Shown here in pieces: positions 13,391 through 24,960 of a stretch of DNA of 64,000 bases; the stretch's first letter is position 1; every line of letters begins with the position of its first letter. The notes under the pieces are model-generated. The model saw only the letters and a list, made by a program, of their open reading frames with translations. It did not search any database and was not told the origin of the DNA. Origin of the DNA: Glandiceps talaboti. Taxonomy: Eukaryota; Hemichordata; Enteropneusta; Spengelidae. The stretch lies in assembly GCF_964340395.1 (NCBI RefSeq), contig NC_135549.1, forward strand, positions 23,057,342-23,121,341. The letters run 5' to 3'. The position numbers and the translations under genes were made by a program.

Positions 13391-14209
13391 TAGTAATATA
13401 TTGATGACAGTTAGATTTTAATAGTAGTCTTGAGTCCCATGACCAATTACTGCTAACTTGTTTTGGACTAACTTACTGTTTTAAAAGTATGACAGAATCA
13501 AATTACACCATAATTTGAAAAAGTTTGAAGACTTATTATTTACTGAAATTTTGTATTACCTACATAGAAAGTTAGCTGCAGGAAATTTGACTTCGGAAAT
13601 TTTGTCGGTTTCTGTCAATAAAAATACACATACAGAGAAATATTGATGGTAAATATCACAGATGAAATAAATTTAGCATTGATAGACTCTAGTTACTGAA
13701 ATACTTTAGGTATTGCTGTGGACCACCAAAATCTGAAACGAGTGGTGGACACAGATTACCAGTACTAAAAAAGTAAATATTAAACCCTAGATGGTAATCT
13801 GTGTGCATAGCATAAACCTAGACAGAATAATAAAAAATCCTATTTGTGTCGGATGTTGAAACATTTCAATTTTTTTTTTGTGAAGGTTTGATTCATTTAA
13901 TAAACCAAAATAAGACCCAATGATCTCATTAAAAATCAAATTTCCAAGAAGTTGAAATTGCCAAGGGCTTTCAGTGTGAATAATTAGTGAACTTCATCAT
14001 TTCAGGTAACAATGCATTTAGCATGTCAACTTTGGAAACATGTGAAAATTGTTCTATTAAAAAAAAACACGTAGGAGGCCACCACCCACCTGTTACCAAG
14101 ACGATAGATAATAGTAACCACTGATGTAATCGATTCGGAGTAAATTTAATGTATCTATGCTGTATTAGATGTTTGGGTATGATTACAGTTAGTAATCTTG
14201 TTTTTCGGC
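13391..14209. other. Non-coding, no gene seen
   Basis: AT-rich sequence without repeats or exon-like segments that I can support. Confidence 0.5.
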
Positions 14210-14231
14210 AAGTGCAATTTAAATTGCACTT
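14210..14231. promoter_or_regulatory. 22-bp perfect palindrome upstream of the candidate first exon
   Basis: AAGTGCAATTT at 14210-14220 is followed at once by its exact reverse complement. It lies 40 bases before the ATG at 14272. It could be a dimeric transcription-factor site; function unknown. Confidence 0.4.
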
Positions 14232-14271
14232 TTCGTGTAGAAAGATTGGTTGATCTTCATGTTAATTATCA

Positions 14272-14324
14272 ATGGCTGCCTTTGACGTGATTTTCAATCG
14301 CCCAATTGTAAAGAAAATGGCAAA
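14272..14324 (+). CDS. Candidate alternative first coding exon of IQSEC (speculative)
   Basis: ATG at 14272 opens 17 codons (MAAFDVIFNRPIVKKMA) and two bases before a perfect donor GTAAGT at 14325. The phase-2 end matches the phase-2 acceptor at 51536, so direct splicing would join it in frame as ...KKMAN-EKIPEIP. Codon content (GCC, GAC, CGC) is richer than the surroundings. Against it: the -3 base of the start is T, the peptide is too short to test by eye, the implied intron would be 37 kb, and such matches occur by chance in 64 kb. A 22-bp perfect palindrome lies 40 bases upstream. Confidence 0.25.
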
Positions 14325-14576
14325 GTAAGTGAATACATCTGTTCAATTTAGTAGTTGTGCATATATATTGGTCAAACATTGTCAATGCAATTATGGAGTA
14401 TATGTGCTGCCAGCATCACAGTTTGCCCTTTAGATTACTTGTGTTTTACCAATCAACTTTCTAAATTTACTCACCAGTATCATGATACATGGCAGATTGG
14501 GTTTTCAGATTCTTTTTCTTTTTACCTGTAATAATACAACTGATGTTCACAGTTGTGCAATAGTGTCTCTGTCTGT

Positions 14577-14586
14577 CAGTCTGTCA

Positions 14587-14652
<66 letters not shown>

Positions 14653-14808
14653 GTACGTACGTACGTACGTACGTACGTACGTGTGTACGTACGTGTGTAT
14701 GTACGTGTGTATGTACGTACGTACATACGTACGTACGTACGTACGTATGTATGTATGTATGTATGTATGTATGTATGTATGTATGTATGTGTGTATGTAT
14801 GTATGTAT
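14577..14808. repeat. Compound microsatellite (CTGT)n-(GT)n-(GTAC/GTAT)n
   Basis: CTGT repeats to about 14622, GT repeats to 14633, then mixed GTAT and GTAC tetranucleotides to 14808. Open frames across it (Cys/Val/Tyr/Thr strings) are artefacts. Confidence 0.95.
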
Positions 14809-15457
14809 CTTAAAATGTCCAAATTCTGTGTAACTAGTTAATTTAATTTTAAAATAATGTCCTACAGATCTTGGTGAATTCCTGTATCAAGTCATGAATA
14901 TTCAAATTAGCAGTAATTTAAAAGGTCATGTGATACAGAATAATAAACAGTTCTTTTACTTTTGAAAAAATATACCTATACTTTCAATTAAAAAAAAATT
15001 GTTATTTTATTTACAGTTAGTACATATGTCTAAATTATGACCAGTGACAAATTTTATTATTAAATCTTGCATTACTTGGCTTAGGTCAAGGTTTTACACG
15101 TACGTTGAAATGAGTGTACTAAATTCACCTGAAGGCAGAAATTTGATTGCTGTGTTTGAAACGATAACAGCTTTTTGTAATCTAATTGTAGGGTAAAGTT
15201 TATTTGATTTGTAAAAAACTCAGCTGCGTTTTATTAGATGCAGAGCTCAAGATCTTAGATCAGACGTTGTTGTCAGTCAGATCACAATGAACCAATGTTG
15301 TTGCTAAGTAACACATCCATACAATGACGTCATTTCAATCTGTAGTCTGAATTGTTTTCTCTTCATCAGTTGCTAAAAATGTTAAAGTGTAGTCATGTGA
15401 ATATGTATTATAAAGTGAACTCCTGTCATGACATGTACAAATGTAGTATATGGGTGC

Positions 15458-15769
15458 ATGGCTTGAAATTAACTTTTATCTATGGTAGTCCGAGTGGGTT
15501 ACCAATTTCAGAAAGTAGGTAGCCCAAGGATGGTGACCAATAGTCCCATATTCATGAATTAGTGAAAACAGAGTTCCTCTATTGGAAATATGGTTGTTAC
15601 TAAAATACTTTCGTGTCCATAAATCTGTCACTCTTTAAATCATTGCATGTTAATCAGCGTTAGCCTAAGTGGGCTACCAGTACCACTGTACCAACTACAA
15701 ATTATGGTAGTCCCATGACAAGAATTGGTAGTCTGTGGACACGGGACTACTGCTAATTTTGAGTCCTGT
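15458..15769. mobile_element. Relic of the GGTAGCCC inverted-repeat transposon family
   Basis: Begins CATGGCTTGAAATT with TGGTAGTCC...GGTTACC, and ends with GTCTGTGGACACGGGACTAC, then TTTTGAGTCCTG. These are mutated forms of the ends of the 57156-58646 element. About 310 bp, internally deleted. Confidence 0.65.
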
Positions 15770-18190
15770 CGGATGACATTATCATAATGTAGTAATATGT
15801 ATTGTTTTTGATCAGTGCAGTGTTAATTTGTTTGTTATTTTCATGTTTTATATATTGTGTGTATTTTTTGTGGCATATTCACGGCATTTTTCAGTGAATT
15901 CAACCTGGACAGAGGTGATACGCTTGTATCATTATCAGAAATAGTTATTTGAAAATGAGTATTAACATTTAGTCTATTCCCAGAAACTTTGAACATCCAA
16001 ACAGATTTAAAAGATTATTATATTTATCTAGATTCAGATTCAGGAAAATGGCAAAAAAAACCCACAAATATTATGAATTTGGTGTGTTTGAAAATAAGGA
16101 TAAACCAACATACAGGATTTGATCACCTCATACTTGAATATTGTATATTAACTAGTACTTATACTAGTAGTGAGCAGTAGTTGTCAAAGATGTCTGTGTA
16201 AGAGAAACGATTCAAATTTAGCTTTGAATTAAGAGTAGACATACATGTATATTCTTAAAAGAATAATTTTCTCTCTGTTCGAGAGTTCCAGTATTTACAT
16301 ACTTGCAAATTGTTTCACTCCCTCTATTGGTCCTCACTTCACTTCACTTAATATTCTGTAATGTGCATATTGTGTATATGTAGTTTTTACATGTACATGT
16401 ACAAAGAAAAGTAGTTTGTAACTAAATAACCGAAACCAGAAATTATGACTGAGTAGAGAAAATAACACTGGGAACTGAAATATCATACTCTTGGTACTTA
16501 GGTTTCTGGCTGGAGAATATTGGATGAAAATGTGAAAACATATTCTGTCGCCAGTTCATTAAAAGAGCCGGTATGATAATTGGTGAAAGGTATTAAAAGT
16601 ACTCTAGGGTAAACTACTGTATAGAGCTGGTGGAATTATTTTCATTGTAATATTGTAATAATTAGATAGAAATAGAGAACATGGCCATCAAACAATGACT
16701 GACTCGGAATATCAAATTATCATCAAGAAATGAAATTATCAGGCATTGTGATTGATGTTTTTATTACACTATTGAGAGTTGATATCACAAGATAAAAAAT
16801 AAGTATCATTTGGATTGCCTCAAACCATGTTTTAGTTTGTATCGTATATCAATGACTATGATGTGTTATTTAGCTCTTATTCAATGATTCATTTTGTCTT
16901 CATGCTGTCATCACTTTCTTGTTTAAGTTTTGAATGTGTATTGTGGATTGTATAAAAGTAGATGAGATCGATCTGAGTTTTACCGAGAGAGATTTGATAT
17001 TGGGGGTTCACTTCAAAAGTAGGGTAAAATACAGGAATCTCGAATAGTGAGAATACATTAAGAGTCAAGACACTGAAAGCATAACCTGTATTTAGTAGAA
17101 TAGTAGCAATTACATCTGTACAACATTCTATACTACATGTACAACACTATGGTTGTGTTCAAAAGAAAAACTGTTTGCAATCCATTAACTAGTATGTCCA
17201 TAACACTAATTTGTGACTACACTAACTCTCACAGTAGACAAGAACTAGTACAGTCATGTACATCCAAAGCTGTGGACAGTCTAGCTAACAGATCGCTAAT
17301 GGTTTTTATCCTGAACTATTGGTCAATGGTGCCATGAAAAATTATTTCTTTATAGTATTTGCAGTCTGAAGGCTTACTGAAATCTAATCAGAAATGAAAG
17401 CAGTTCATGATGAATATAAAAACACTAGTTATTAATATTTTGCCTGTGCATTACTCATAATACCTACTATAAACAAATTGTTACTCATCGCTAGTTGTGT
17501 TACAATGGATGGCAGAAGATAATACATTACAGATCCCTACATTGCAATCTAATTACTGCCTTTGGCAGGTCATAAAAGCTAGGTATAGTTCAACATGTCC
17601 TTGAAAAATATAGCAGTCACATCTTTACTTTACATCTCTGGGTGACTGAAATTAACCCAGTAGGTGGCCAACATGATATACATTGTATCTATCAAGAGAT
17701 AATTAGAAGTTGGTAGTTATTAAAATATATTAAAAGTATCATGCATAAAATATGAATTTGAAAATGATCAAAACCAAGAATATTTATACGTAAAACATTT
17801 CATTGACCTTTTAAATTAATTACTCTAATTTTTGTTTCCTTTGAACTCGGTTTCCAAAATATTTTATGCAAATTTTTTTACATTTAGATAATTTATGGTG
17901 AGTAGTATTTTTTTTTTTTTTTAGCTCTGATCTGGTCTATTAACCTTCAATTATACATGTAATGTACCATTTCAAGGTCAGCAGGTGTTTCTTTGGCATG
18001 ACCTTGTAAGCCATAGTAATGTACAAACTAACAAAGATGTCCTCTATTTATGTCCAAAACCTGCCATACTGTAGTTAAATGAAATTTGGTGATTTAGACT
18101 GTAGAGACAGTGTTGAAGGTATTAAAGGTTGAATAAGTTATTGGCATACAATATCTATTTAGTGATTTCTAGTTCTGAGGATGCTATTAA
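15770..18190. other. Non-coding, no gene seen
   Basis: AT-rich; frames at 15989-16180 and 17137-17337 lack recognisable features. No repeats beyond short runs. Confidence 0.5.
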
Positions 18191-18191
18191 G

Positions 18192-18192
<1 letters not shown>

Positions 18193-18236
<44 letters not shown>

Positions 18237-18244
18237 TGTGTTTG

Positions 18245-18279
<35 letters not shown>

Positions 18280-18370
18280 GTGTATGTGTGTGTATGCATG
18301 CATGCGTACGTGCGTGCATGTCTGTCTGTCTGTCTGTCTCTGTCTGTCTGTCTCTGTCTCTGTCTCTGTT
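18193..18370. repeat. (GT)n - (CTGT)n compound microsatellite
   Basis: A GT tract with a few TTT and TAT interruptions (18193-18297), GCATGCATGCGTACGTGC, then CTGT/CTCTGT to about 18370. Cys-Val frames here are artefacts. Confidence 0.95.
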
Positions 18371-21300
18371 TCTCTGTATACAAAATATATGTCAGTTCAT
18401 TCATCAGTCAGTGCATCCATCTGTTTGTCTAGCATTTCTATTTCTAGCATAGTCACTTGTCACCAGGTGAGTTAAAAACCATAAAGGCAATTTGCTTTAA
18501 AAAATCTGTTGAAATAGCGATATTGGATCACAAACTTTGATAGAATTTAAGTGGTGGTAATTGTCAGGGATCTGTTGGCAATGAAAGTACATGTATCATA
18601 TTAGTAATATATCAAAATTACAAAGGAAATAGAGGTGTGAAGGAAATGGCTTAGTGATGATGATGATGATGATGAAATACTATTTTTGTCAATTTATATA
18701 AATTGTGTGAAACTATTCCCTGTGTGCATGCAGTGTCGTGATAGCTACAAAATATCAGTATCGGTAACAATAGAAATAAAATGTTGGAAGCACGAATCCA
18801 GAAGGAAATGACTTCATGATGGTAGTTAAAAGTGCATAGAACTTAGAACTGTATCTACTGTTTTCCATTTCATTATCATGTAGATAACTGCTCTATCGTT
18901 GTATGTATATTGCCCGCAGATACATAAGTGTACATGTACTTTTAAATCTCAGCCTCTGTCTTGTCAGGAAGCTGCCTGCATGCTAGTAATTTCCTCCCTA
19001 TTTCTCTAATAAGAACTGTATATTATCAAGTTCAAGGCTACAGTTTATCTTGGCAGATTGTCGTTTATAGCTGAAAACCAAAGTACAGTAACACATGTGG
19101 ATGTGATTTGAAAATGGCAATTATTAAACACCGTTCACACACTAAAGTGTAAAATCATTCTTAAGACAAGTTGGCAAACAACATCCTTTATGGCACGATC
19201 AGAATGTTTTATCAAGTGTTTGATAATTTGAATTTATTGCTGCGAAAAACAGGATGTACATGTATGTGTTTCTCGAGAAAGCAGTATGATAATGATTATT
19301 TCAACATTCTACAGTAATGCTGGAATTACCTCTTTGCTTTAGAATTGTGAAAAGACAGTGAGTGAAAGTGATTTATGCAAAGTATAGGCAGTATACTAAA
19401 TTCTTACTTGATATGCCAAAAGTGACACACCGTTGATAATTTTGGGATGTATGCTGTGTTTTATCTGAAATCAATGAAAATCTAACACTATGCACATTTA
19501 TTAAAAGAATTAACAAAAGCACTCAAGTAAAGTATATTTGTGTAGTAATCTGTACTGTATGTAAAAAAATTTGCCTCGTCAAAGGAAAGAATTGAATATT
19601 GTTATAAAAATAATAGTTCATTTCATATGGATTTGTGTACTCTGTTCAATAACCGAGTGCACCGTGTGATTGGATGATTGGTGTCACATGATCTGCAGAT
19701 CTTTGGAGAGTGGGTGTCACATGACCTGCACACATCTTTGCTGTATGTTGTTACTTCCTTGTCGTTGTATTAAATGTAATAACTTACAATGGCTGGAATT
19801 ATGTACAAACACAGATCCTGTGTCACATAGCGATTAAAGAATTGTGGTACATGTGATATACATATCACATCAGTTGCATTCATAACTTTTCTTTAGTATT
19901 ATTATCAAAGCATGCAGGAAGTGATTTTAGCCACAGTGACATTTAGACTGTACAGTTCATTGTTGTGTACACTCCTGTCATTTGTTCTGACAAACATGTG
20001 TGCCTACAAATGATGAATTTTTCAGACTACAGTGGTATGCTAGTAGTAAACGTAACTAACGTAAAAAAGTTGATGCATTAAAACAAATCCCACCTGTGTT
20101 AAAGGTAGTGTAATATCATTGAAATGGAACTATACATGTTTATATCCTAAAATAGAATCTGTTGTGGTAATGATTTACAGTTCGTTTTTTATTTTCCCTT
20201 TTTTGGTATATCATATTACAGTCTAGAGAATAAAGTGGTCAATTCAATTATTGTCGGATGACATTCAACTAACAAAGAAGTATGTGATTGTAAACAGTTT
20301 ATACACCTAATATTATTTTACCACATCATTTTGGTGTCTATCTCAACCTCAAACTTTATTGTCAGGCTTACTGATCTTGATAGTTCATTTAATAGTTTTG
20401 ACTCGGTCTATGGAAAACAGCTGTATTACTTTACTACATCAGTGCAAGTGTGTTACTAACAGAGTCACAGGTATAAGAGAAATAGGTGAAAGTGTCTTTT
20501 TCCCCCCAAGTATGAAATGTTTGTCATGGGAGTGCTGTATTGTAATTGTATGTGTAGTTATTGTCCTCCTTGTGGAATATCCCTAACAAACAGACGTGAC
20601 TCTTGGAAGAAGAAAACGGCTTGAGCAAGGAAATACAAGCTTACAAAGAAAGCTCTTTGAATCAGTCAAGAGTTCTTACTGAATGAATAAACAGATCTAC
20701 AAAGTAGGGCTTACTGAATTCCATAGAGATATGCACAACACATGGTCCAGAAAAAAAACCTGTTGTTAGCCATTTAAATGTCTCCATTGATAAAGACATT
20801 ACACTAATGTGAGAACCAAGGATTGAAACCTAGACCTTTAAGAAGTGGTTACTAAGAGATGCTCCTTTTTACATTATCTTTCATCATTAGTGTATTTTGT
20901 CCATCTATAAAGTATTTGTGTACGTCTACACAGGTTATGTTTTGGCAATGTTAAAACCTTCCTTCCTTCTGTTCACCCCCCCCCATGAATGTCAACGTTC
21001 TGTACATCTGTTAAATCATAGACCCTACATGAAAGAATCCATGGTTAAATATGTAAGGTACATGTAGATGTTGTAACTTACAATATTATTGTATTGAATT
21101 TAACTTTTTTGTTCCAAACACAGCTTTGAAAATATTATGGTTTACTGACATAGATGAATTTCCGTTTGAAGATTTACAATATTTAATATAGGTGGAACTT
21201 CATATTTGTAATTTGCATTAATGTGTACTGTACTCTGTAATTAACATTTGTGTGCATAAATTGCATTGTCAAGTAATGTAATACTAAATTAGACAGAAAC

Positions 21301-21550
21301 GAGACTAAATACATTAATTATGCATGTATATTCAAAATGAAATTCATCAATATTTTACAAAATGTGGTAGTAGATTTTGTGTCCAACTCAGATATAGTGG
21401 TTTTAAAGTGTTGTAAAGCTTACACTACATGTACATGCATGTGTAGAATCAAATACTGCCTGTGTTTTGTTATACAGAGAGGTACTTAAAATACTTAACA
21501 GTGATTTATTTATTGTCTGATTATATCTCATACTGCCTCAGGAGTTCTTC
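18371..21550. other. Non-coding; one possible regulatory cluster
   Basis: A (GAT)n tract lies at 18657-18674. At 19665-19740 two ATTGG (inverted CCAAT) words and two TCACATGA words occur within 75 bases. The frame at 20359-20586 shows no recognisable features. No gene is supported. Confidence 0.45.
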
Positions 21551-21981
21551 CTTGTTGGCTATAGTGTATTTGGGTATGTACAAATTACAGAGTACAATGT
21601 AAACTGACTATGGAAATCAATACTTGTTGGCTATAGTGTATCTGGGTATGTACAAATTACAGTGTACAATGTAAACTGACTATGGAAATCATTACTTGTT
21701 GGCTATAGTGTATCTGGGTATGTACAAATTACAGTGGACAATGTAAACTGACTATGGAAATCATTACTTGTTGGCTATAGTGTATCTGGGTATGTACAAA
21801 TTACAGTATGTAAACTGACTATGGAAATCATTACTTGTTGGCTATAGTGTATCTGGGTATGTACAAATTACAGTGTGCAATGTAAACTGACTATGGAAAT
21901 CATTACTTGTTGGCTATAGTGTATCTGGGTATGTACAAATTACAGTGTGCAATGTAAACCGACTATGGAAATCATTACTTG
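21551..21981. repeat. 72-bp minisatellite, 6 units
   Basis: Units start CTTGTTGGCTATAGTGTATC and contain GGGTATGTACAAATTACAG and GTAAACTGACTATGGAAATC. The period is 72 with one shortened unit near 21800. Copies differ by few bases, so it is recent. Confidence 0.95.
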
Positions 21982-23455
21982 TTGAGAACTACAGATCAGA
22001 TAGTCTGAAAGGTTCAGCCCCTGGTCCATTTATGTAATCACTGGCTACCCCAGTTAGAGAGTGCATTATATAAGGAGAAGGAATGCCTGGGTCTTTCATG
22101 CTACTAAAGTTGGTGTGTTCTGGGCTGTTTGGTAGGTAGTCACTCAGATTGTCTGAATTTATTAATCAAAAAAATATTAATGTGTTAAAAAAATGCCAAT
22201 TTGTTTATTCTGAATTATTTCAACAATGTTTGAATGCAGTCAAATTGCAAGAGTGTAGATTTAGCGACTGAAAACATTCCTTGCACACGTTGAGAACTCC
22301 CTTATCAACATTTCCAGGTCAGTTTTCAGGTAAGGCCTAACAAAAAAATGTGTGTAGTTCAGATGATGCTCAATTTTAGAGTAGGTGGGGTAGGTGATTT
22401 TACTATTATTATTTTTTTCTTGAATACGTAAAAAGTTTAGGGTTGGCATGAAAAACTAGGTGGGTGGGTAACCGGAAATAAATGTTTTTTTGTAGGCCTA
22501 AAATTGACTCAGAAAGTAAGAATAATTGTCTGATTTTTTAAAAAGCATGTTACATGTAATGTGTTAAAGACACCAAATAGTTTACACTGCACAGAGATTA
22601 TTTTGATGAATTAGTGAATTTCTTACATAATGTTGAAGGTATGCACTGTCATGTAAGAACAAAAAATGTGTATACATGTACTTCTGTCTGTGAACCTGTT
22701 ATACAACAATATGGAATGCAAGGCTAAATAATGCCATAGTCTCTGGACTCCGTTATCATCAAATATAAACATTACTCATTAAAATAATTGACAATTTAAA
22801 TTTTATTACTTGTTAGCCTTGCATTGCCAATCAGCAATGATCACTGGTGTACAAATGGCGGTGTTCTCCCAGTATAATGTAACAAGGGTGCCAAAATTGT
22901 AAGAATCTTTGTGCTAAAATGAAAATTATATTCAAAACCACTTCATTTTATTCAAAAAATGATTGATATCAAAACAAACGCTTTCTAAACCTCCCAGATG
23001 CTCCCACGACCCACCTGGTCTTAAATAGCAACTATACAGAATGTAATATTGATATTAGTGAGCCCTCTTGTGAGACCATTCTGGAGAGAACACTGAATAG
23101 GATTTGAATATATGCTAGGGTACCAGTGTACTTTATAAAATGTACTAATGCCATATGTGTTTATACTTCCGTTTTATTGGAGTCAAAGTACAGCGCTGCA
23201 GCAGGTTATTAATCATAGCAATCATTTCCAATTTGTGATTTATCTGTTTCATCAGACATACAGGCAAATAAAATAATAATTGCTAGCTGATATCACTATT
23301 ATCAGTGTTGTCTACATTTGTAGATCCTATCAATTCATGTCTTGCTATCTGGCATCTGTCCTCCAATTCCATACCAAAATTATGTACCACACGAAGATTA
23401 CAATAGCTTGTAGCGTCTATGTAGTATCAAAGGCTTGTTTCTATATAGAGTTGTT
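21982..23455. other. Non-coding, no gene seen
   Basis: AT-rich; nothing supportable on either strand. Confidence 0.5.
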
Positions 23456-23842
23456 ACAGCTAAAATGATGTAGGCTTGGTGTCTCACTCATGTGACATGA
23501 CATTTGATACACGCCCTCAGACAACTTCTAATGAAACAGAAAGAATTACATAGGTGCTAGCTGTGCACAGTGGGGATGTAGAAGTAATCAAGTTGAAATG
23601 TTGATTATCAGTTAGAAAATAAAGAATTGCAGCCATTAAAATCATCAAGTCCAGTGTGTAATGTTTTCACTAGAAGCCTGTTGTTACTACCAATGCTTAT
23701 CAGGTGTTCAATGTGACTCAGCAAAGGATCCTGCTGTGTTTTATTGTGTCTGCTATTGTTAGTCAAAAGTTGAAATATGTCTAATGTGTCAAAAACGTTG
23801 TGTCCCATGAGTGAAACACCAAACCAACATTATTTTAGCTAT
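23456..23842. mobile_element. MITE with ~55-bp terminal inverted repeats (parent of the 44-bp array)
   Basis: Left end AGCTAAAATGATGTAGGCTT, GGTGTCTCACTCATGTGACA; the right end on the other strand reads AGCTAAAATAATGTTGGTTT, GGTGTTTCACTCATGGGACA. About 387 bp with no transposase, so non-autonomous. The 66-codon minus-strand frame inside (23608-23808) is interior element sequence, probably not a gene. Confidence 0.85.
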
Positions 23843-24460
23843 AAAACAACCCCACCCCCTACATGTAGTTTCAAATATTCTACATAGTTTAAATTATGTG
23901 CAGTATCAATTTGATGCTAGTCTAGAAGAAAAAAAAGGAGATCTTTGAAGCCACGGATTGCTTCTAGATTAATTTGATCCATTTGGGTTTTATTTCTTTT
24001 GATGATTTAATTTGTTTGTAAATATATTTTATGACTAATGTTGGTTTTAATTAATTATTGAACTATTATAAATAATATATGGGGGGGGGGTTGCAATAAT
24101 TTTGTTTTCAATATATTTATAATTGTAGGATATGAAAAAATATGAAACAACTGTATCATTTTTTTTTTCAGTTTTATATCAGACATTTTAAAAGGAATGC
24201 CAAATATTGATACAACGTGCTCATGACAAGTGATATAGTAGTTGCTTTCTCTATTGGAGTGTAAAAGGTGTTGAAAAATTAGGAAGTGAAGTAAAATATG
24301 ATGTCATAAATAATATACAAGTAGTTGGTAGAAGTGTTAAAATAATGAGTAATGGTAGGTGTTTGTGTCAAAACTAGCTATCCATCCTTATCTACATTGC
24401 TGGTTAGGTGTTTGGAAACTTTATACATGTGGTAAAAGTCGGTTATTTCTTTAGAAAACT
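23843..24460. other. Non-coding, no gene seen
   Basis: AT-rich with a G run at 24080-24089 and T-rich tracts. Nothing supported. Confidence 0.5.
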
Positions 24461-24960
24461 TGCATGCCATTGAGTCGGCTGGCGTCGGAACTGTGTTCAG
24501 TTTTTCCTTTTAATCTGTCTGGTAATCATCTCCATTTGAGAGTATTCATAACTGAAAACGTCGTAAAATTTGCAAAATTTCTGCCAATCGATGATTGGCT
24601 CATCACATTATCTCCGTTGGCAGGTGACTGCATTTTCTTATCTTCATTTATTGTGACAATGGCATTTAATTAGGACTTCAGACAATAGGCCATTGTTTTC
24701 TAGTAGTTAAAATATTCATCAGTGAAAATGACATATATGAAAATTACATTATTCTATCTATCTGTCTCGTCATGCTTGACTGCATCTAACTCATTCCCCC
24801 TGCAAGTGTGTCATTGTTTGACAGGGGAGTCTATTAAGTGTTCATTTGAACAATTTCCACCATGAATTACCGGCTGTTGACAATTGGAAGTACAATCGCC
24901 ACTATATTTTGCATAATTGGACAATAGCGCATGGATGGTGCTCCAATTCCCGATACTGAT
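24461..24960. promoter_or_regulatory. Candidate enhancer-like block with SOX- and homeobox-type words
   Basis: Between 24640 and 24720 there are ATTGTGACAATGG, TTTAATTAGG, ACAATAGG and CATTGTTTT. More ACAAT words follow (GTTGACAATTGG, TGGACAATAGCGC) up to 24930. The composition is even and repeat-free, unlike the flanks. This is inference from motif density only. A (CATCAT)n tract follows at 24961. Confidence 0.25.

Noticed and set aside
14482-14841. Cys/Val/Tyr-rich frames
   Set aside because: Microsatellite translation; the same applies at 18129-18475, 33412-33699, 43592-44066 (beyond the mini-exon) and 63203-63633.
23608-23808. 66-codon minus-strand frame that looks protein-like
   Set aside because: It lies wholly inside the MITE at 23456-23842; the related copy at 12811 lacks most of this interior.
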